Shown here piece by piece: positions 44,779 through 54,696 of a stretch of DNA of 64,000 nt. Below the pieces are notes generated by a model. That model made no database searches, was not told where the DNA came from, and saw only the letters and a program-made list of their open reading frames with translations. Both the position numbers and the translations under genes were made by a program. Source of the DNA: an uncultured Lachnospira sp. (GTDB lineage: Bacteria > Bacillota > Clostridia > Lachnospirales > Lachnospiraceae); contig CAKRLE010000002.1 in assembly GCA_934359185.1 (NCBI GenBank), positions 1 to 64,000 of the forward strand, given 5' to 3'. Within the stretch, counting starts at the first letter, position 1; the number at the start of each line of letters is the position of its first letter.

Positions 44779-45393
44779 ATGAAGATATACAGTGTTGATG
44801 ATGATAAGTTTAAGCAGTATGGAAGAGTTATCAGAAGTGTAGCTGCAGATGATGTGATTAAGGAGATGGAGAACACACCGCTTCCGGAAGACGTGATATA
44901 TGAGCCATCCCAAAAAGCTCTTGAGAGTACTGATTTTGCTCATTTCATGGAGAAAGAGTACTATGGAGATTATCCGGTTCAGGTCGGATTTTGTAATGGT
45001 CATAATCAGAAGCTTAACGCAGTAGAATATCATAGAAGCAGTGAGGTCAATGTTGCATGCACAGATATGATTCTTCTTCTCGGCAGACAGCAGGACATTA
45101 AAGAAGACTATACATATGATACAGCTGATATTGAAGCATTTCTGGTTAAAGCGGGAACTGCTGTTGAGATATATGCCACAACCCTGCATTATGCACCATG
45201 TGGTGTTGATGGAGCAGGTTTTAAATGTGTTGTAGTTCTTCCTAAAGGTACTAATTATAACGTAGATATGCCAAGAAAGAACAGCGGAGAGGACAGGCTT
45301 TTAGCAGCAACAAATAAGTGGCTTATAGCACATAAGGATGCACATATAGATGGTGCATTTGAGGGATTAAAAGGAACAAACATAACAGTTTAA
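44779..45393 (+). CDS. DUF4867 family protein (cupin-like), pentose operon
   Basis: A 204-aa cytosolic protein, expected in the DUF4867 family that often sits with sugar-isomerase and kinase genes. HNQKLNAVEYHRSSEVNVACTDMILLLG and EIYATTLHYAPC suggest a cupin-like metal-binding barrel with conserved His and Glu residues. The reaction is unknown; it may be a sugar epimerase or isomerase of keto acids. GGAGG precedes ATG 44779. First gene of a five-gene operon. Confidence 0.65.
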   Translation: MKIYSVDDDKFKQYGRVIRSVAADDVIKEMENTPLPEDVIYEPSQKALESTDFAHFMEKEYYGDYPVQVGFCNGHNQKLNAVEYHRSSEVNVACTDMILLLGRQQDIKEDYTYDTADIEAFLVKAGTAVEIYATTLHYAPCGVDGAGFKCVVVLPKGTNYNVDMPRKNSGEDRLLAATNKWLIAHKDAHIDGAFEGLKGTNITV

Positions 45394-45447
45394 AATACAA
45401 TATTTTAATATTTTAATGCGCCAAGCGCAGAAAGGAATGGAATCAGG

Positions 45448-46932
45448 ATGATTAATACACCAGGTATCAAAGTGGGAATCGTAGCAGTCAGTCGTGACTG
45501 TTTTCCGGAGAGTCTTTCTGTAACAAGAAGGCAGAATTTAGTTAAAGCTTATGCAGCTAAATATGATGCATCAGAAATCTATGAGTGCCCAGTCTGTATA
45601 GTTGAGAGCGAGATTCATATGATGCAGGCGGTTGAGGATTTAAGAAAGGCAGGATGCAATGCACTCTGCGTATATCTTGGTAATTTCGGACCAGAGATAG
45701 CAGAGACCATGCTTGCAAAGAAGTTTCATGGTCCTAAGATGTTCATAGCTGCCGCTGAGGAGACATCAGCTGATGGAGGACTTGTAGGTGGAAGAGGAGA
45801 TGCCTACTGTGGAATGCTCAATGCAAGTTACAACCTCAAATTAAGAGGTGTTAAGGCATATATACCTGACTATCCTGTTGGAACAGCAGAGGAATGTGCT
45901 GACATGATTCATGAGTTTATCCCTATTGCTAAGGCTTTATATGCAATTAAGAATCTCAAGATTATAAGCTTTGGTCCAAGACCAACTAATTTTATAGCAT
46001 GTAACGCACCTATCAAGCCATTATATGATCTTGGAGTTGAGATTGAAGAAAATTCCGAACTTGATTTATTCGAGAGTTTCAATAAGCATGAGGGTGATGC
46101 GAGAATCCCAGAAACTGTTAAGAGCATGCAGGAGGAGCTTGGCGGGGGCAACAGGAAGCCGGAGATATTAGCAAAGCTTGCACAGTATGAGCTTACACTT
46201 CTTGACTGGGTAGAGGCACATAAGGGTTCAAGAAAATATGTTGCAATAGCGGGCAAATGCTGGCCGGCATTCCAGACACAGTTTGGATTTGTTCCATGTT
46301 ATGTCAATTCAAGACTTACATCTATGGGAATTCCTGTATCATGTGAGGTTGATATATATGGAGCGTTAAGTGAATTTATAGGAACAGTTGTAAGTGATGA
46401 TATCGTGACACTTCTTGATATCAATAATACAGTTCCATCAGATATCTATAATGAAGATATCAAGGGTAAGTTCAATTACACTCTTACGGATACATTTATG
46501 GGATTCCATTGTGGTAATACATCTTCTAAGAAGCTTTCATTCTGCGAGATGAGAAACCAGATGATTATGGCACGTTCACTTCCAGAGGAGGTTACTAATG
46601 GAACTCTTGAGGGTGATATTGTTCCCGGCGATATAACATTTTTCAGACTTCAGAGCACAGCAGATGCCAAGCTTACAGCATACATAGCGCAGGGCGAGGT
46701 TCTTCCAGTTGCAACACGTTCATTTGGTGCAATCGGAATATTTGCAATACCTCAGATGGGACGTTTCTACAGACATTACCTTATAGAGAATAATTTCCCT
46801 CATCATGGTGCGGTTGCATTTGGACATTTTGGCAGGCAGTTATTTGAAGTGTTTAAGTATCTTGGAGTTGAGGAAGTTGGATATAACCATCCAGCAGGAG
46901 TACTTTATAAGAATGAGAATCCATTTTCATAA
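45448..46932 (+). CDS. L-fucose/L-arabinose isomerase family protein
   Basis: A 494-aa enzyme of the FucI/AraA fold that interconverts aldoses and ketoses with a metal. CEVDIYGALSEF (a likely metal-ligand Glu), DTFMGFHCGNTSSKKL and the closing FPHHGAVAFGHFG are typical. It stands where a xylose isomerase would be expected, next to xylulokinase and transaldolase, so its substrate may be a pentose (D-xylose, L- or D-arabinose); sequence alone does not settle this. GAAAGGA precedes ATG 45448. Confidence 0.85.
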   Translation: MINTPGIKVGIVAVSRDCFPESLSVTRRQNLVKAYAAKYDASEIYECPVCIVESEIHMMQAVEDLRKAGCNALCVYLGNFGPEIAETMLAKKFHGPKMFIAAAEETSADGGLVGGRGDAYCGMLNASYNLKLRGVKAYIPDYPVGTAEECADMIHEFIPIAKALYAIKNLKIISFGPRPTNFIACNAPIKPLYDLGVEIEENSELDLFESFNKHEGDARIPETVKSMQEELGGGNRKPEILAKLAQYELTLLDWVEAHKGSRKYVAIAGKCWPAFQTQFGFVPCYVNSRLTSMGIPVSCEVDIYGALSEFIGTVVSDDIVTLLDINNTVPSDIYNEDIKGKFNYTLTDTFMGFHCGNTSSKKLSFCEMRNQMIMARSLPEEVTNGTLEGDIVPGDITFFRLQSTADAKLTAYIAQGEVLPVATRSFGAIGIFAIPQMGRFYRHYLIENNFPHHGAVAFGHFGRQLFEVFKYLGVEEVGYNHPAGVLYKNENPFS

Positions 46933-46953
46933 TATTCTCAGATTGGAGGATGC

Positions 46954-48468
46954 ATGTATTATATAGGTATTGATCTTGGAACATCTGCGGTAAAAATGCT
47001 GCTTATGGATGAACATGGCAGGGTTGCGAATTCTGTATCTAAGGAATATCCAATCAGCTTTCCTAAGCCGGGCTGGAGCGAGCAGAACCCGGAGGACTGG
47101 CTTGAAGCAGTTATTGACGGCGTAAGGGAGCTTGTTGATGCTGATGATGACAGTGCATGCGGATGTGAAGAATATGATTACTCGCCTAAAGCAAAGAAGG
47201 TTGCAGGTATCAGCTTTGGTGGACAGATGCATGGACTCGTCATATTGGATGAAAATGATGAGGTCATAAGACCGGCTATACTCTGGAATGATGGAAGAAC
47301 CATCAAAGAATGTGATTATCTTAACAATGTGATTGGCAAAGACAAGCTTACAGAGTATACGGCTAACATAGCATTTGCAGGATTCACGGCACCTAAGTTG
47401 TTATGGTTAAAGGAGAAAGAGCCAGAGAATTTTGCAAGAATTAAAAAGATTATGCTTCCTAAGGATTATATAGCATATAAGCTGACTGGCGTGCATTGTA
47501 CAGATGTGTCAGATGCATCAGGAATGCTTCTGTTTGATGTCAAGAACAGAACCTGGTCAGATGAGATGATTAAAATATGTGGAATCACGAAGGAACAGCT
47601 TCCAAAGGTATATGAAAGCAGTGACTGTGTAGGGATTCTGACACCGCAGATGGCGGACAGGCTAAGACTTCCGCTGACTGTAAAGGTAGCAGCAGGTGCA
47701 GGAGATAATGCAGCAGCAGCTGTGGGAACTGGAACAGTCGGCAATGGTAAATGTAATATTTCTCTGGGAACTAGCGGGACAATATTCATATCCAGCAAAG
47801 AATTTGGCGTGGACAAGAATAATGCACTCCACTCATTCGACCATGCGGATGGAACATATCATCTGATGGGATGTATGCTGAGTGCGGCATCATGCAACAA
47901 ATGGTGGATGGATGATATACTTGATACAAAAATGTACGCAGAGGAACAAAGTGCTATAACAGATGATAAGCTCGGACGTAATCATGTGTATTATCTTCCA
48001 TATCTTAGCGGAGAGCGTTCTCCACACAATGATCCACTTGCAAGGGCTACATTTACAGGAATGACGATGGATACAACAAGGGCAGATATGACACAGGCTG
48101 TTCTTGAGGGAGTTGCATTTGCAATAAGAGATTCATTCGAGGTGGCAAAGAGCCTTGGAATTAATATTGATAAAGTTACATTATGTGGCGGTGGAGCTAA
48201 GAGTCCTCTGTGGCGAAAGATAATTGCTGACGTGCTTAATGTGTCAGTTGCCATACCAAAGGTTGAAGAGGGCCCATCAATGGGAGCAGCGATGCTTGCA
48301 ATGGCTGCTACAGGCGAATATGCAAGCGTTGAGGCTGCGGCTGATGCTATATGCCAGGTTTCAGAGGTTATTGAGCCTGATAAAGAAATTGCATCAAGAT
48401 ACAATGAATGTTACAATAAATTTAAAATGATTTATCCAGCGCTAAAGCCTGTGTTCGTAAAGCTGTAG
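46954..48468 (+). CDS. xylB: Xylulokinase
   Basis: FGGY-family kinase that phosphorylates D-xylulose for the pentose phosphate pathway. At 504 aa it has the usual length. YYIGIDLGTSAVKMLLMDE (phosphate-binding), GISFGGQMHGLVILD (XylB-type), NDGRTIKEC, and LCGGGAKSPLWRKIIADV near the C terminus are intact. Substrate preference within FGGY kinases is hard to call, but MHG after GQ favours xylulose. Follows the isomerase by 21 bp. Confidence 0.9.
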   Translation: MYYIGIDLGTSAVKMLLMDEHGRVANSVSKEYPISFPKPGWSEQNPEDWLEAVIDGVRELVDADDDSACGCEEYDYSPKAKKVAGISFGGQMHGLVILDENDEVIRPAILWNDGRTIKECDYLNNVIGKDKLTEYTANIAFAGFTAPKLLWLKEKEPENFARIKKIMLPKDYIAYKLTGVHCTDVSDASGMLLFDVKNRTWSDEMIKICGITKEQLPKVYESSDCVGILTPQMADRLRLPLTVKVAAGAGDNAAAAVGTGTVGNGKCNISLGTSGTIFISSKEFGVDKNNALHSFDHADGTYHLMGCMLSAASCNKWWMDDILDTKMYAEEQSAITDDKLGRNHVYYLPYLSGERSPHNDPLARATFTGMTMDTTRADMTQAVLEGVAFAIRDSFEVAKSLGINIDKVTLCGGGAKSPLWRKIIADVLNVSVAIPKVEEGPSMGAAMLAMAATGEYASVEAAADAICQVSEVIEPDKEIASRYNECYNKFKMIYPALKPVFVKL

Positions 48469-48484
48469 AATCAGCTTCCACAGG
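48448..48484 (+). other. Hairpin over the xylB stop codon
   Basis: CCTGTG/CACAGG encloses AGCTG/CAGCT; the stop codon is in the inner loop. No T tract, so it probably tunes mRNA stability or partly stops transcription before the transaldolase gene. Confidence 0.4.
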
Positions 48485-48527
48485 ATTTGATAAATAAACA
48501 ATTAAAATTAAATAAGGAGTTTGTATT

Positions 48528-49181
48528 ATGAGAATTTTTATTGATACTGCTAATGTTGACGAGATAAGAAAAGCTAATGATATGGGAGTTATATGTGGTG
48601 TGACAACTAATCCTTCGCTCATCGCTAAAGAGGGAAGAGATTTTAACCAGGTTATCAAGGAGATAGCTTCAATCGTTGACGGTCCTATAAGCGGTGAGGT
48701 TAAGGCAACTACAGAGACAGCAGAGGGAATGATAGAAGAAGGAAGACAGATAGCTGCAATTCATCCTAATATGGTAGTTAAGATTCCAATGACAGCAGAG
48801 GGACTGAAAGCTACTAAAGTACTTACATCAGAAGGAATCAAGGTTAATGTAACACTTATATTCTCTGCTAATCAGGCAGTTCTTGCTGCAAGAGCCGGAG
48901 CTACATATGTTTCTCCATTCCTTGGAAGATTAGATGATATATCATCACCAGGAATCCAGCTTATTCAGGATATAGTTGACATTTTCTCTAATTACGATAT
49001 ACAGACTCAGATTATATGTGCAAGCGTCCGTAATCCAATTCACTTTACAGACTGTGCTCTTGCAGGTGCGGATATCGCAACAGTGCCTTACAAGGTAATT
49101 GAGCAGATGGTACATCATCCACTTACAGATGCTGGTATTGAGAAATTTAAGAAAGATTACGAAGCGGTTTTTGGAAAGTAA
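48528..49181 (+). CDS. tal: Transaldolase (MipB/TalC subfamily)
   Basis: Moves a dihydroxyacetone unit between sugar phosphates in the non-oxidative pentose phosphate pathway. The 217-aa small form has the Schiff-base Lys in VVKIPMT (about residue 86), GVTTNPSLI at the N terminus, Glu in SGEVKATT and Phe in SPFLGRLDD. Glu and Phe at these places are the transaldolase type, whereas fructose-6-phosphate aldolases have Gln and Tyr. AAGGAG precedes the ATG. It overlaps the ROK gene by one base. Confidence 0.88.
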   Translation: MRIFIDTANVDEIRKANDMGVICGVTTNPSLIAKEGRDFNQVIKEIASIVDGPISGEVKATTETAEGMIEEGRQIAAIHPNMVVKIPMTAEGLKATKVLTSEGIKVNVTLIFSANQAVLAARAGATYVSPFLGRLDDISSPGIQLIQDIVDIFSNYDIQTQIICASVRNPIHFTDCALAGADIATVPYKVIEQMVHHPLTDAGIEKFKKDYEAVFGK

Positions 49182-50317
49182 TGAATAAATCAGCTATTAC
49201 ATCAAAAGACGTAAAATTAATTAATAAAAACAGGATATACAGATATATCTATGAAGCCGGACAGACTTCAAGACAGGAAATCTTTGAACAAATCGGACTT
49301 TCCATGCCGACGATACATCAGAATCTCAAATCACTGATTGAAGATGATCTGATTGTAATTGATGGTAATTTTGATTCGACAGGCGGCAGAAAGGCACAGA
49401 TATTCTCAGTCAATTCCAATGCCAGATTTGCAGTGTCACTTAACATAAATGCCAATGGCATATACGCAAGGCTTATAGATATGTATGGGAATATTCTTGC
49501 AGAGGCACATCTGGATGATATGTTTAATCAGGAAGATGAATATTACAGGCAGTGTGCAGGCCTTATAGAAAAATGCATTGACAGTGCAGGTGTCAGCAGG
49601 AACAAAATACTTGGAGCTGGAATTACTATACCTGGAATTCTCGATGAAACTAACATGATTATTGTTAATGCGCCTACTATGGGAGTTAAGAACTGTTCTA
49701 TAGAAAATATTGCAAAATATATACCGTATCCGTGGATTGCCATGAATGATGCCAAATCAGGATGTTATGCATGGTATTGGTTTAATATGCGTGGCGGCAG
49801 ACATAAGAGGTATATTTATCTGATGTTGAGCCAGGGCGTAGGTGGAGCAATATTTGATGAGAATTTTGATATACCGGGTAATCATAACAGGTCAGGAGAA
49901 TTTGGACACATGACTATACATCCGAGTGGCAGGAAATGCTTCTGCGGGCGTGAAGGCTGTTTTGAAAGCTATGTGTCATCAAGATGCCTGTCAGATGAAC
50001 AGGGTGTATCATTAAAAGAATTTTTCGGACAGATGAAAAATGGGGATAAAGAAAAAATCATGATATTTGAACAGTATCTTGATAATCTGGCAATTGGTAT
50101 TAATAACTTGTATACTATATGTGACTGTGATATTGTTATAGGTGGTCAGGTTGCTGAATATTTAAAGGATTATAAGGATATTCTTAAGAAAAAGCTTGTT
50201 GGACGATGCTCATTTGACACAGATGGAGAATATATCAGTTTCTCAGAATGTTCTGACAGAAAGGCATCAGCAGGCGCAGCACTTACATTTATATCAAAAT
50301 TTATCGAAAGTATATGA
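49181..50317 (+). CDS. ROK family transcriptional regulator (XylR/NagC type)
   Basis: A 378-aa sugar-responsive repressor. Residues ~15-75 form a winged helix-turn-helix (GQTSRQEIFEQIGLSMPTIHQNLKSL), followed by an actin-like ROK domain with VGGAIFDENFDI, the sugar/zinc motif GEFGHMTI and the zinc cysteines CFCGREGC (residues ~248-255). It ends the pentose operon (stop-start overlap with the transaldolase) and probably controls it through the palindrome at 44721-44753; that link is inference. Confidence 0.88.
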   Translation: MNKSAITSKDVKLINKNRIYRYIYEAGQTSRQEIFEQIGLSMPTIHQNLKSLIEDDLIVIDGNFDSTGGRKAQIFSVNSNARFAVSLNINANGIYARLIDMYGNILAEAHLDDMFNQEDEYYRQCAGLIEKCIDSAGVSRNKILGAGITIPGILDETNMIIVNAPTMGVKNCSIENIAKYIPYPWIAMNDAKSGCYAWYWFNMRGGRHKRYIYLMLSQGVGGAIFDENFDIPGNHNRSGEFGHMTIHPSGRKCFCGREGCFESYVSSRCLSDEQGVSLKEFFGQMKNGDKEKIMIFEQYLDNLAIGINNLYTICDCDIVIGGQVAEYLKDYKDILKKKLVGRCSFDTDGEYISFSECSDRKASAGAALTFISKFIESI

Positions 50318-50332
50318 TATGGGGACAGGTTT

Positions 50333-52126
50333 ATGAAATTGGCTGATAAGATTAAGACAGGCTGTTTTGATGCTTTAATAAAGCACTGCGTGGTAAGTTT
50401 AATTACCGCGTGGTGCTTTGTTTCGTGTGTGAATATGATAAGGCTTGCATCTGATACATTTAATCCGGTAGAAAGCCTTGCGGCAGTCGGAAGTACTGAT
50501 TTTTTTGTATATGTATTATGTGTTCTGGCTGTTACAGTGATTTTAACGGCAGTTTCTGTCAGGTTTGATACAGGTAAAATGATGGATTATGTAATGTTTG
50601 CATGTGTATTGATATGCGGGATTGTAACTGTTACATTGAAGCAGGAAATATATACATGCCTTGCAGTGTCAGGACTGGTTCTGCTTGCATTTCTTTATGC
50701 ATCAAGAGATATGAAGATTACAGACATATCTATAAGCAGAAAATGTATGATTATACTGATAACACTGGCAGCAGCTGCTATAGCACTGTTTATAGGAATT
50801 ACTTCTGTGTACAGGTATATTACATATAATGTGCCAAACTTTGATGGTGGATTGTTTTTTCAGATGTTTTATTATATGAAAAATCATCTGACAATGCAGA
50901 CAACGCTTGAGAGGGATGTGCTTATGTCACATTTCAAGGTTCATACATCACCTGTATTCTGGCTTTTGTTTCCAGTATATTATGTATTTCCATGCCAACA
51001 GACAATCCAGGCTTGTCAGGGAATTGTTCTTGCCTCTGCTGTGATTCCACTTGCGCTGCTGTGTAACAAGAAGGGGATAAGCAGAGTAAAGACTGCGATA
51101 ATATGTTGTATATATTGTTTTATGCCATATGTTGCAGGCGGCTGTGGATATGATGTGCATGAGAATATGTTTCTATCGGTGGCAATATTTACCCTGTTGT
51201 ATGCGTTTGAACGCAATTCATGGAAATGTATTATACCGGCACTTATATTTCTTCTCAGTGTCAAAGAAGATGCCGCTGTGTATGCAGGATTTATAGGGTT
51301 GTATATGCTTGTAAACAGAGACAGGAAAGATAAATCATATGTTAAACCGGTGGTGGTCATATTGGTGGCGGTCATCTATTTTGCAGTTACTGTGACATAT
51401 ATAAAGAATGCAGGATTTAGTACGGCGACTGACAGGTTTAATAATATGATATATGGCCATGATGGCAATGTGCTTGGAATGATACCAACAATATTCATTA
51501 ATCCAGGTTATACAATTGCACAGATAATGAGTGAAGATAATATCAGATATATAATAACAGTTCTTGCACCTATGCTGTTCCTGCCGTTGTATTGCAGGGA
51601 TTACAGGTTGTATATTCTTGCTGGGCCATTTCTTATGTTTAACCTGATGCCATCATATGAGTATCTGCATGACATTAATTTTCAATATACATTTGGCAGT
51701 GCAACACTTTTGCTTTACATGGCAGTTTTGTGTATACAAGAGGATAAAAAGCATAACTCATTAAAGATCTTATGTATGATGGGGATAGTTACAGGACTGT
51801 TTTTTATATCAGGACTGATAGGCAGATTTGACTATATTCATATGTACAACAACCATTCATATAGACAGATATATGAAGAGATTGATGATGCATTGTCTCA
51901 TATACCAAGCAATGCGGAAGTTACTGCAGGAACATTTCTTTGCAGCCACTTGTCACAGAGAGATATAATATATGAGGATTATTACACTGATAAAGAGACA
52001 GAATATTTAGCCATAGACCTTCGTGGGGAAGTATATGACTATGATGTCAGTGAATTTTACGAATCTAAGGGGTATGAAACTTTATCATATAAAGAAGGAA
52101 TTATAGCTGTATTCAGAAAAAGATAG
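50333..52126 (+). CDS. DUF2079 membrane protein (predicted GT-C-like)
   Basis: A 597-aa integral membrane protein with about 12-13 segments. PNFDGGLFFQMFYYMKN, then HFKVHTSPVFWLLFPVYYVFP and CQGIVLASAVIPLALL, match DUF2079, a family related to lipid-linked-sugar glycosyltransferases; DVHENMF and KEDAAVY hold conserved acidic residues. The C-terminal ~120 residues are soluble. It starts 15 bp after the ROK gene and may be read through from it, but a sugar-catabolic role is unlikely. Confidence 0.78.
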   Translation: MKLADKIKTGCFDALIKHCVVSLITAWCFVSCVNMIRLASDTFNPVESLAAVGSTDFFVYVLCVLAVTVILTAVSVRFDTGKMMDYVMFACVLICGIVTVTLKQEIYTCLAVSGLVLLAFLYASRDMKITDISISRKCMIILITLAAAAIALFIGITSVYRYITYNVPNFDGGLFFQMFYYMKNHLTMQTTLERDVLMSHFKVHTSPVFWLLFPVYYVFPCQQTIQACQGIVLASAVIPLALLCNKKGISRVKTAIICCIYCFMPYVAGGCGYDVHENMFLSVAIFTLLYAFERNSWKCIIPALIFLLSVKEDAAVYAGFIGLYMLVNRDRKDKSYVKPVVVILVAVIYFAVTVTYIKNAGFSTATDRFNNMIYGHDGNVLGMIPTIFINPGYTIAQIMSEDNIRYIITVLAPMLFLPLYCRDYRLYILAGPFLMFNLMPSYEYLHDINFQYTFGSATLLLYMAVLCIQEDKKHNSLKILCMMGIVTGLFFISGLIGRFDYIHMYNNHSYRQIYEEIDDALSHIPSNAEVTAGTFLCSHLSQRDIIYEDYYTDKETEYLAIDLRGEVYDYDVSEFYESKGYETLSYKEGIIAVFRKR

Positions 52127-52159
52127 CATATGATAAGTCTGCGGCTTTGACTTTTGATA

Positions 52160-52188
52160 TGGACATATATTTTTAAAGCTAGTATAAT
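52160..52188 (+). promoter_or_regulatory. Promoter for hisC-queH
   Basis: TGGACA (52160-52165), exact 17-bp spacer, TATAAT (52183-52188). Confidence 0.65.
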
Positions 52189-52238
52189 TGCTTGTATTAG
52201 TTATGCATTAATATTGAGCCAGAAAGGAATGTAATGCC

Positions 52239-53300
52239 ATGAAAACTTGGGAAAAGTACATACGAAGAGTAGAACCATATACACCGGGAGAACAGCCAAA
52301 GGCTGCTGGAGTTATCAAACTTAATACCAATGAGAATCCGTATCCGGCTTCACCAAAGGTTATAGAAGCAGTGAAGAATTTTGATACAGATAAGCTGCGC
52401 CTTTATCCAGACCCTGAGGCAGCTGTGCTTGTTGATGCGATTGCACACCGATATGGACTTTCATCAGATCAGGTGTTTGTCGGAGTTGGCTCTGATGATG
52501 TTATATCCATGAGTTTTATGACATTTTTTAATTCAGAACTGCCAGTCCTGTTCCCAGATATCTCATATTCATTCTATGAAGTATGGGCAGATGTATATAA
52601 CGTTAAATATGAGAAGATTCCAGTAGACAAGGATTTCAATATTGTGCCAGAGGATTATATGAAAAAGAATGGCGGTATAATATTCCCTAATCCTAATGCA
52701 CCTACAGCACTGTATATGAGACTTGACAGGGTTGAGGATATTATAAAGGCTAATCAGGATTCAGTTGTGATTGTCGATGAGGCATATATTGATTTCGGCG
52801 GCAAATCAGCAGTTGGACTTATTGAAAAGTATGATAATCTCTTAGTTGTCCAGACATATTCAAAGTCGCGTTCCATGGCAGGTATGAGAATCGGATTTGC
52901 AATGGGCAGCGCCAAGCTTATCAAAGCAATGAATGATGTCAAATTCTCAGTTAATTCATATACAATGAATGCTACATCTCTGGCATTTGGTGTCGCTTCC
53001 ATGAACGATGAGGAATATTTCAAGGAGTGTACAGATAAGATTATTGCGACAAGAACAAGAAGCATGGAAGAGCTTGCAAATCTGGGATTTACATTCCCTG
53101 ATTCCAAGGCTAACTTTATATTTGCATCACACAGAACTGTTCCTGCATCTGAGATATTCACAGAGCTTAAGAAAAGAAATATTTATGTAAGATATTTTAA
53201 TAAGCCAAGAATTGATAATTATTTAAGAATCACAGTTGGAACAGATGAGCAGATGGATAAATTGTTTGAAGCATTAAAGCAGATAATAGGTGACAGATAA
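52239..53300 (+). CDS. hisC: Histidinol-phosphate aminotransferase
   Basis: PLP enzyme of histidine synthesis (353 aa). KLNTNENPYPASP near the N terminus, DEAYIDFGG and TYSKSRSMAGMRIGF with the PLP-binding Lys (about residue 208) identify HisC. It stands apart from other his genes, so a broader role with aromatic amino acids is possible. GAAAGGA precedes the ATG. Its TAA overlaps the ATG of queH. Confidence 0.9.
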   Translation: MKTWEKYIRRVEPYTPGEQPKAAGVIKLNTNENPYPASPKVIEAVKNFDTDKLRLYPDPEAAVLVDAIAHRYGLSSDQVFVGVGSDDVISMSFMTFFNSELPVLFPDISYSFYEVWADVYNVKYEKIPVDKDFNIVPEDYMKKNGGIIFPNPNAPTALYMRLDRVEDIIKANQDSVVIVDEAYIDFGGKSAVGLIEKYDNLLVVQTYSKSRSMAGMRIGFAMGSAKLIKAMNDVKFSVNSYTMNATSLAFGVASMNDEEYFKECTDKIIATRTRSMEELANLGFTFPDSKANFIFASHRTVPASEIFTELKKRNIYVRYFNKPRIDNYLRITVGTDEQMDKLFEALKQIIGDR

Positions 53301-53926
53301 TGAGTGTTCCATTTGAAAACAGGAATTTTCAGAAAGAGCTTGATAAAATGGTTGAAAAAATGCAGTGCGAGGGCAGAGTCCCTAAGCTGCTTCTTCATAG
53401 CTGCTGTGCTCCATGCAGCAGTCACTGCATAGAGTATCTTTCACAATTTTTTCATGTCACTGTGTTTTACTACAATCCTAATATATCAGAGCAGGCAGAG
53501 TATCAGAAGAGGGTTGCTGAACAGATAAGATTTATAAGTGAATTTCCAGCAAAATATCCGGTTTCTTTTATTGAGGGAGACTATGAGCCAGATAAATATT
53601 ACAAAAGTGTGGCTGGTCTTGAAAAATGCGAAGAGGGTGGCGAAAGGTGCTTTGTATGTTATGAGCTGCGCCTGCGTAAAACTGCAGAACTTGCAAAGGA
53701 GAGTGGATTTGATTATTTTACGACAACGCTTACAATCAGTCCGCTAAAAAACAGCGTAAGGCTCAATGAGATTGGATTAAAGCTTCAAGATGAATATGGT
53801 GTTTCCTATCTTTTGTCAGATTTTAAGAAAAAAGAGGGATATAAGCGTTCGATAGAGCTGTCGAGGGAGTATAACCTGTACAGACAGAATTTCTGTGGTT
53901 GTGTATTTTCTAAAAATGCAATATAG
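53300..53926 (+). CDS. queH: Epoxyqueuosine reductase QueH
   Basis: Last step of queuosine tRNA modification, the non-homologous alternative to QueG. The 208-aa protein has the QueH cysteine pattern: LLHSCCAPCSSHC near residue 30, RCFVCYELRL near residue 115 and FCGCVFS at the end, which hold an iron-sulfur cluster and a second metal, plus VTVFYYNPNISEQAEYQKR. Translationally coupled to hisC (TAATG). Confidence 0.92.
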   Translation: MSVPFENRNFQKELDKMVEKMQCEGRVPKLLLHSCCAPCSSHCIEYLSQFFHVTVFYYNPNISEQAEYQKRVAEQIRFISEFPAKYPVSFIEGDYEPDKYYKSVAGLEKCEEGGERCFVCYELRLRKTAELAKESGFDYFTTTLTISPLKNSVRLNEIGLKLQDEYGVSYLLSDFKKKEGYKRSIELSREYNLYRQNFCGCVFSKNAI

Positions 53927-54010
53927 AATCAGTGATGCAGATATGGTATAATATGAGCAATGAATGTTATTGCGTGATGCGTAAGTATTAAAACAGGAGG
54001 ATTGGTATCT

Positions 54011-54673
54011 ATGGCAAAGAATAAGTTTTTTAAGACAGTTGTAACACTTGGTGCACTTGGAGTTGCATCTAAAGTGGCGTACGACAAATATAAGAATGTA
54101 AAATCAGAATTTGAAAAAGAAGAGAACGACAGCCTTGGAACAGAGGTTAAGAAGTATAATGCGATATTCCAGAACAAGGTTGTTGAGGTTGATGATGAGG
54201 TGTTTACAGGCTGTGAAGTTAAGGCAATAGGTTCTAAGGCTGTTATTGACTTAGGACTCGCTGTATTTGAGAAGGATGTGTATATTGATTTCACAAGCAA
54301 GGCAAGTTCTGTGACTATAGTACTTCCAGAGGGCGTTAATGCCGCATGTGATATTGAGAAGAGAGCCAGTGTAATCAATAATCTTGTTGAGAATACTGAT
54401 GAAGAAGGAATACATACTGTATATGTTATCGGTACAGCAGATGCCAGCAGAATCCAGATAGTTCCTGTGGATTTTTACGTTGATGATGACGATGACTTCG
54501 AGGACATGGATGATGACAATGCTGGCAGTGATGCAGAATTAGTTTCTGGAGATGAGAAAGAAAATGCTTCTGAGAATGACGACCTTGAGAACATGGAAGA
54601 CCCTGAAGATGAGAGTGACCTTAAAAAGATTGATGGGGCTATAGAGCTTACAGTTGAAGAGGTAACTAAATAA
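54011..54673 (+). CDS. Uncharacterised protein with acidic tail (LiaF/DUF4097-like beta domain)
   Basis: A 220-aa protein. GGAGG (53996-54000) supports ATG 54011, and a TGGTATAAT extended -10 lies at 53944-53952. After a short hydrophobic N-terminal helix (FFKTVVTLGALGVASKVAYDKY) comes a beta-rich part, ~45-145 (FQNKVVEVDDEVFTGCEVKAIGSKAVIDLGLAVF), with the repeated strand pattern of LiaF-type or adhesin-like domains, then a tail in which about half of the residues are Asp or Glu. Function unknown; a membrane or envelope stress role is only a guess. Confidence 0.6.
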   Translation: MAKNKFFKTVVTLGALGVASKVAYDKYKNVKSEFEKEENDSLGTEVKKYNAIFQNKVVEVDDEVFTGCEVKAIGSKAVIDLGLAVFEKDVYIDFTSKASSVTIVLPEGVNAACDIEKRASVINNLVENTDEEGIHTVYVIGTADASRIQIVPVDFYVDDDDDFEDMDDDNAGSDAELVSGDEKENASENDDLENMEDPEDESDLKKIDGAIELTVEEVTK

Positions 54674-54696
54674 TTAATTGAAAGTCTGAAATATAT

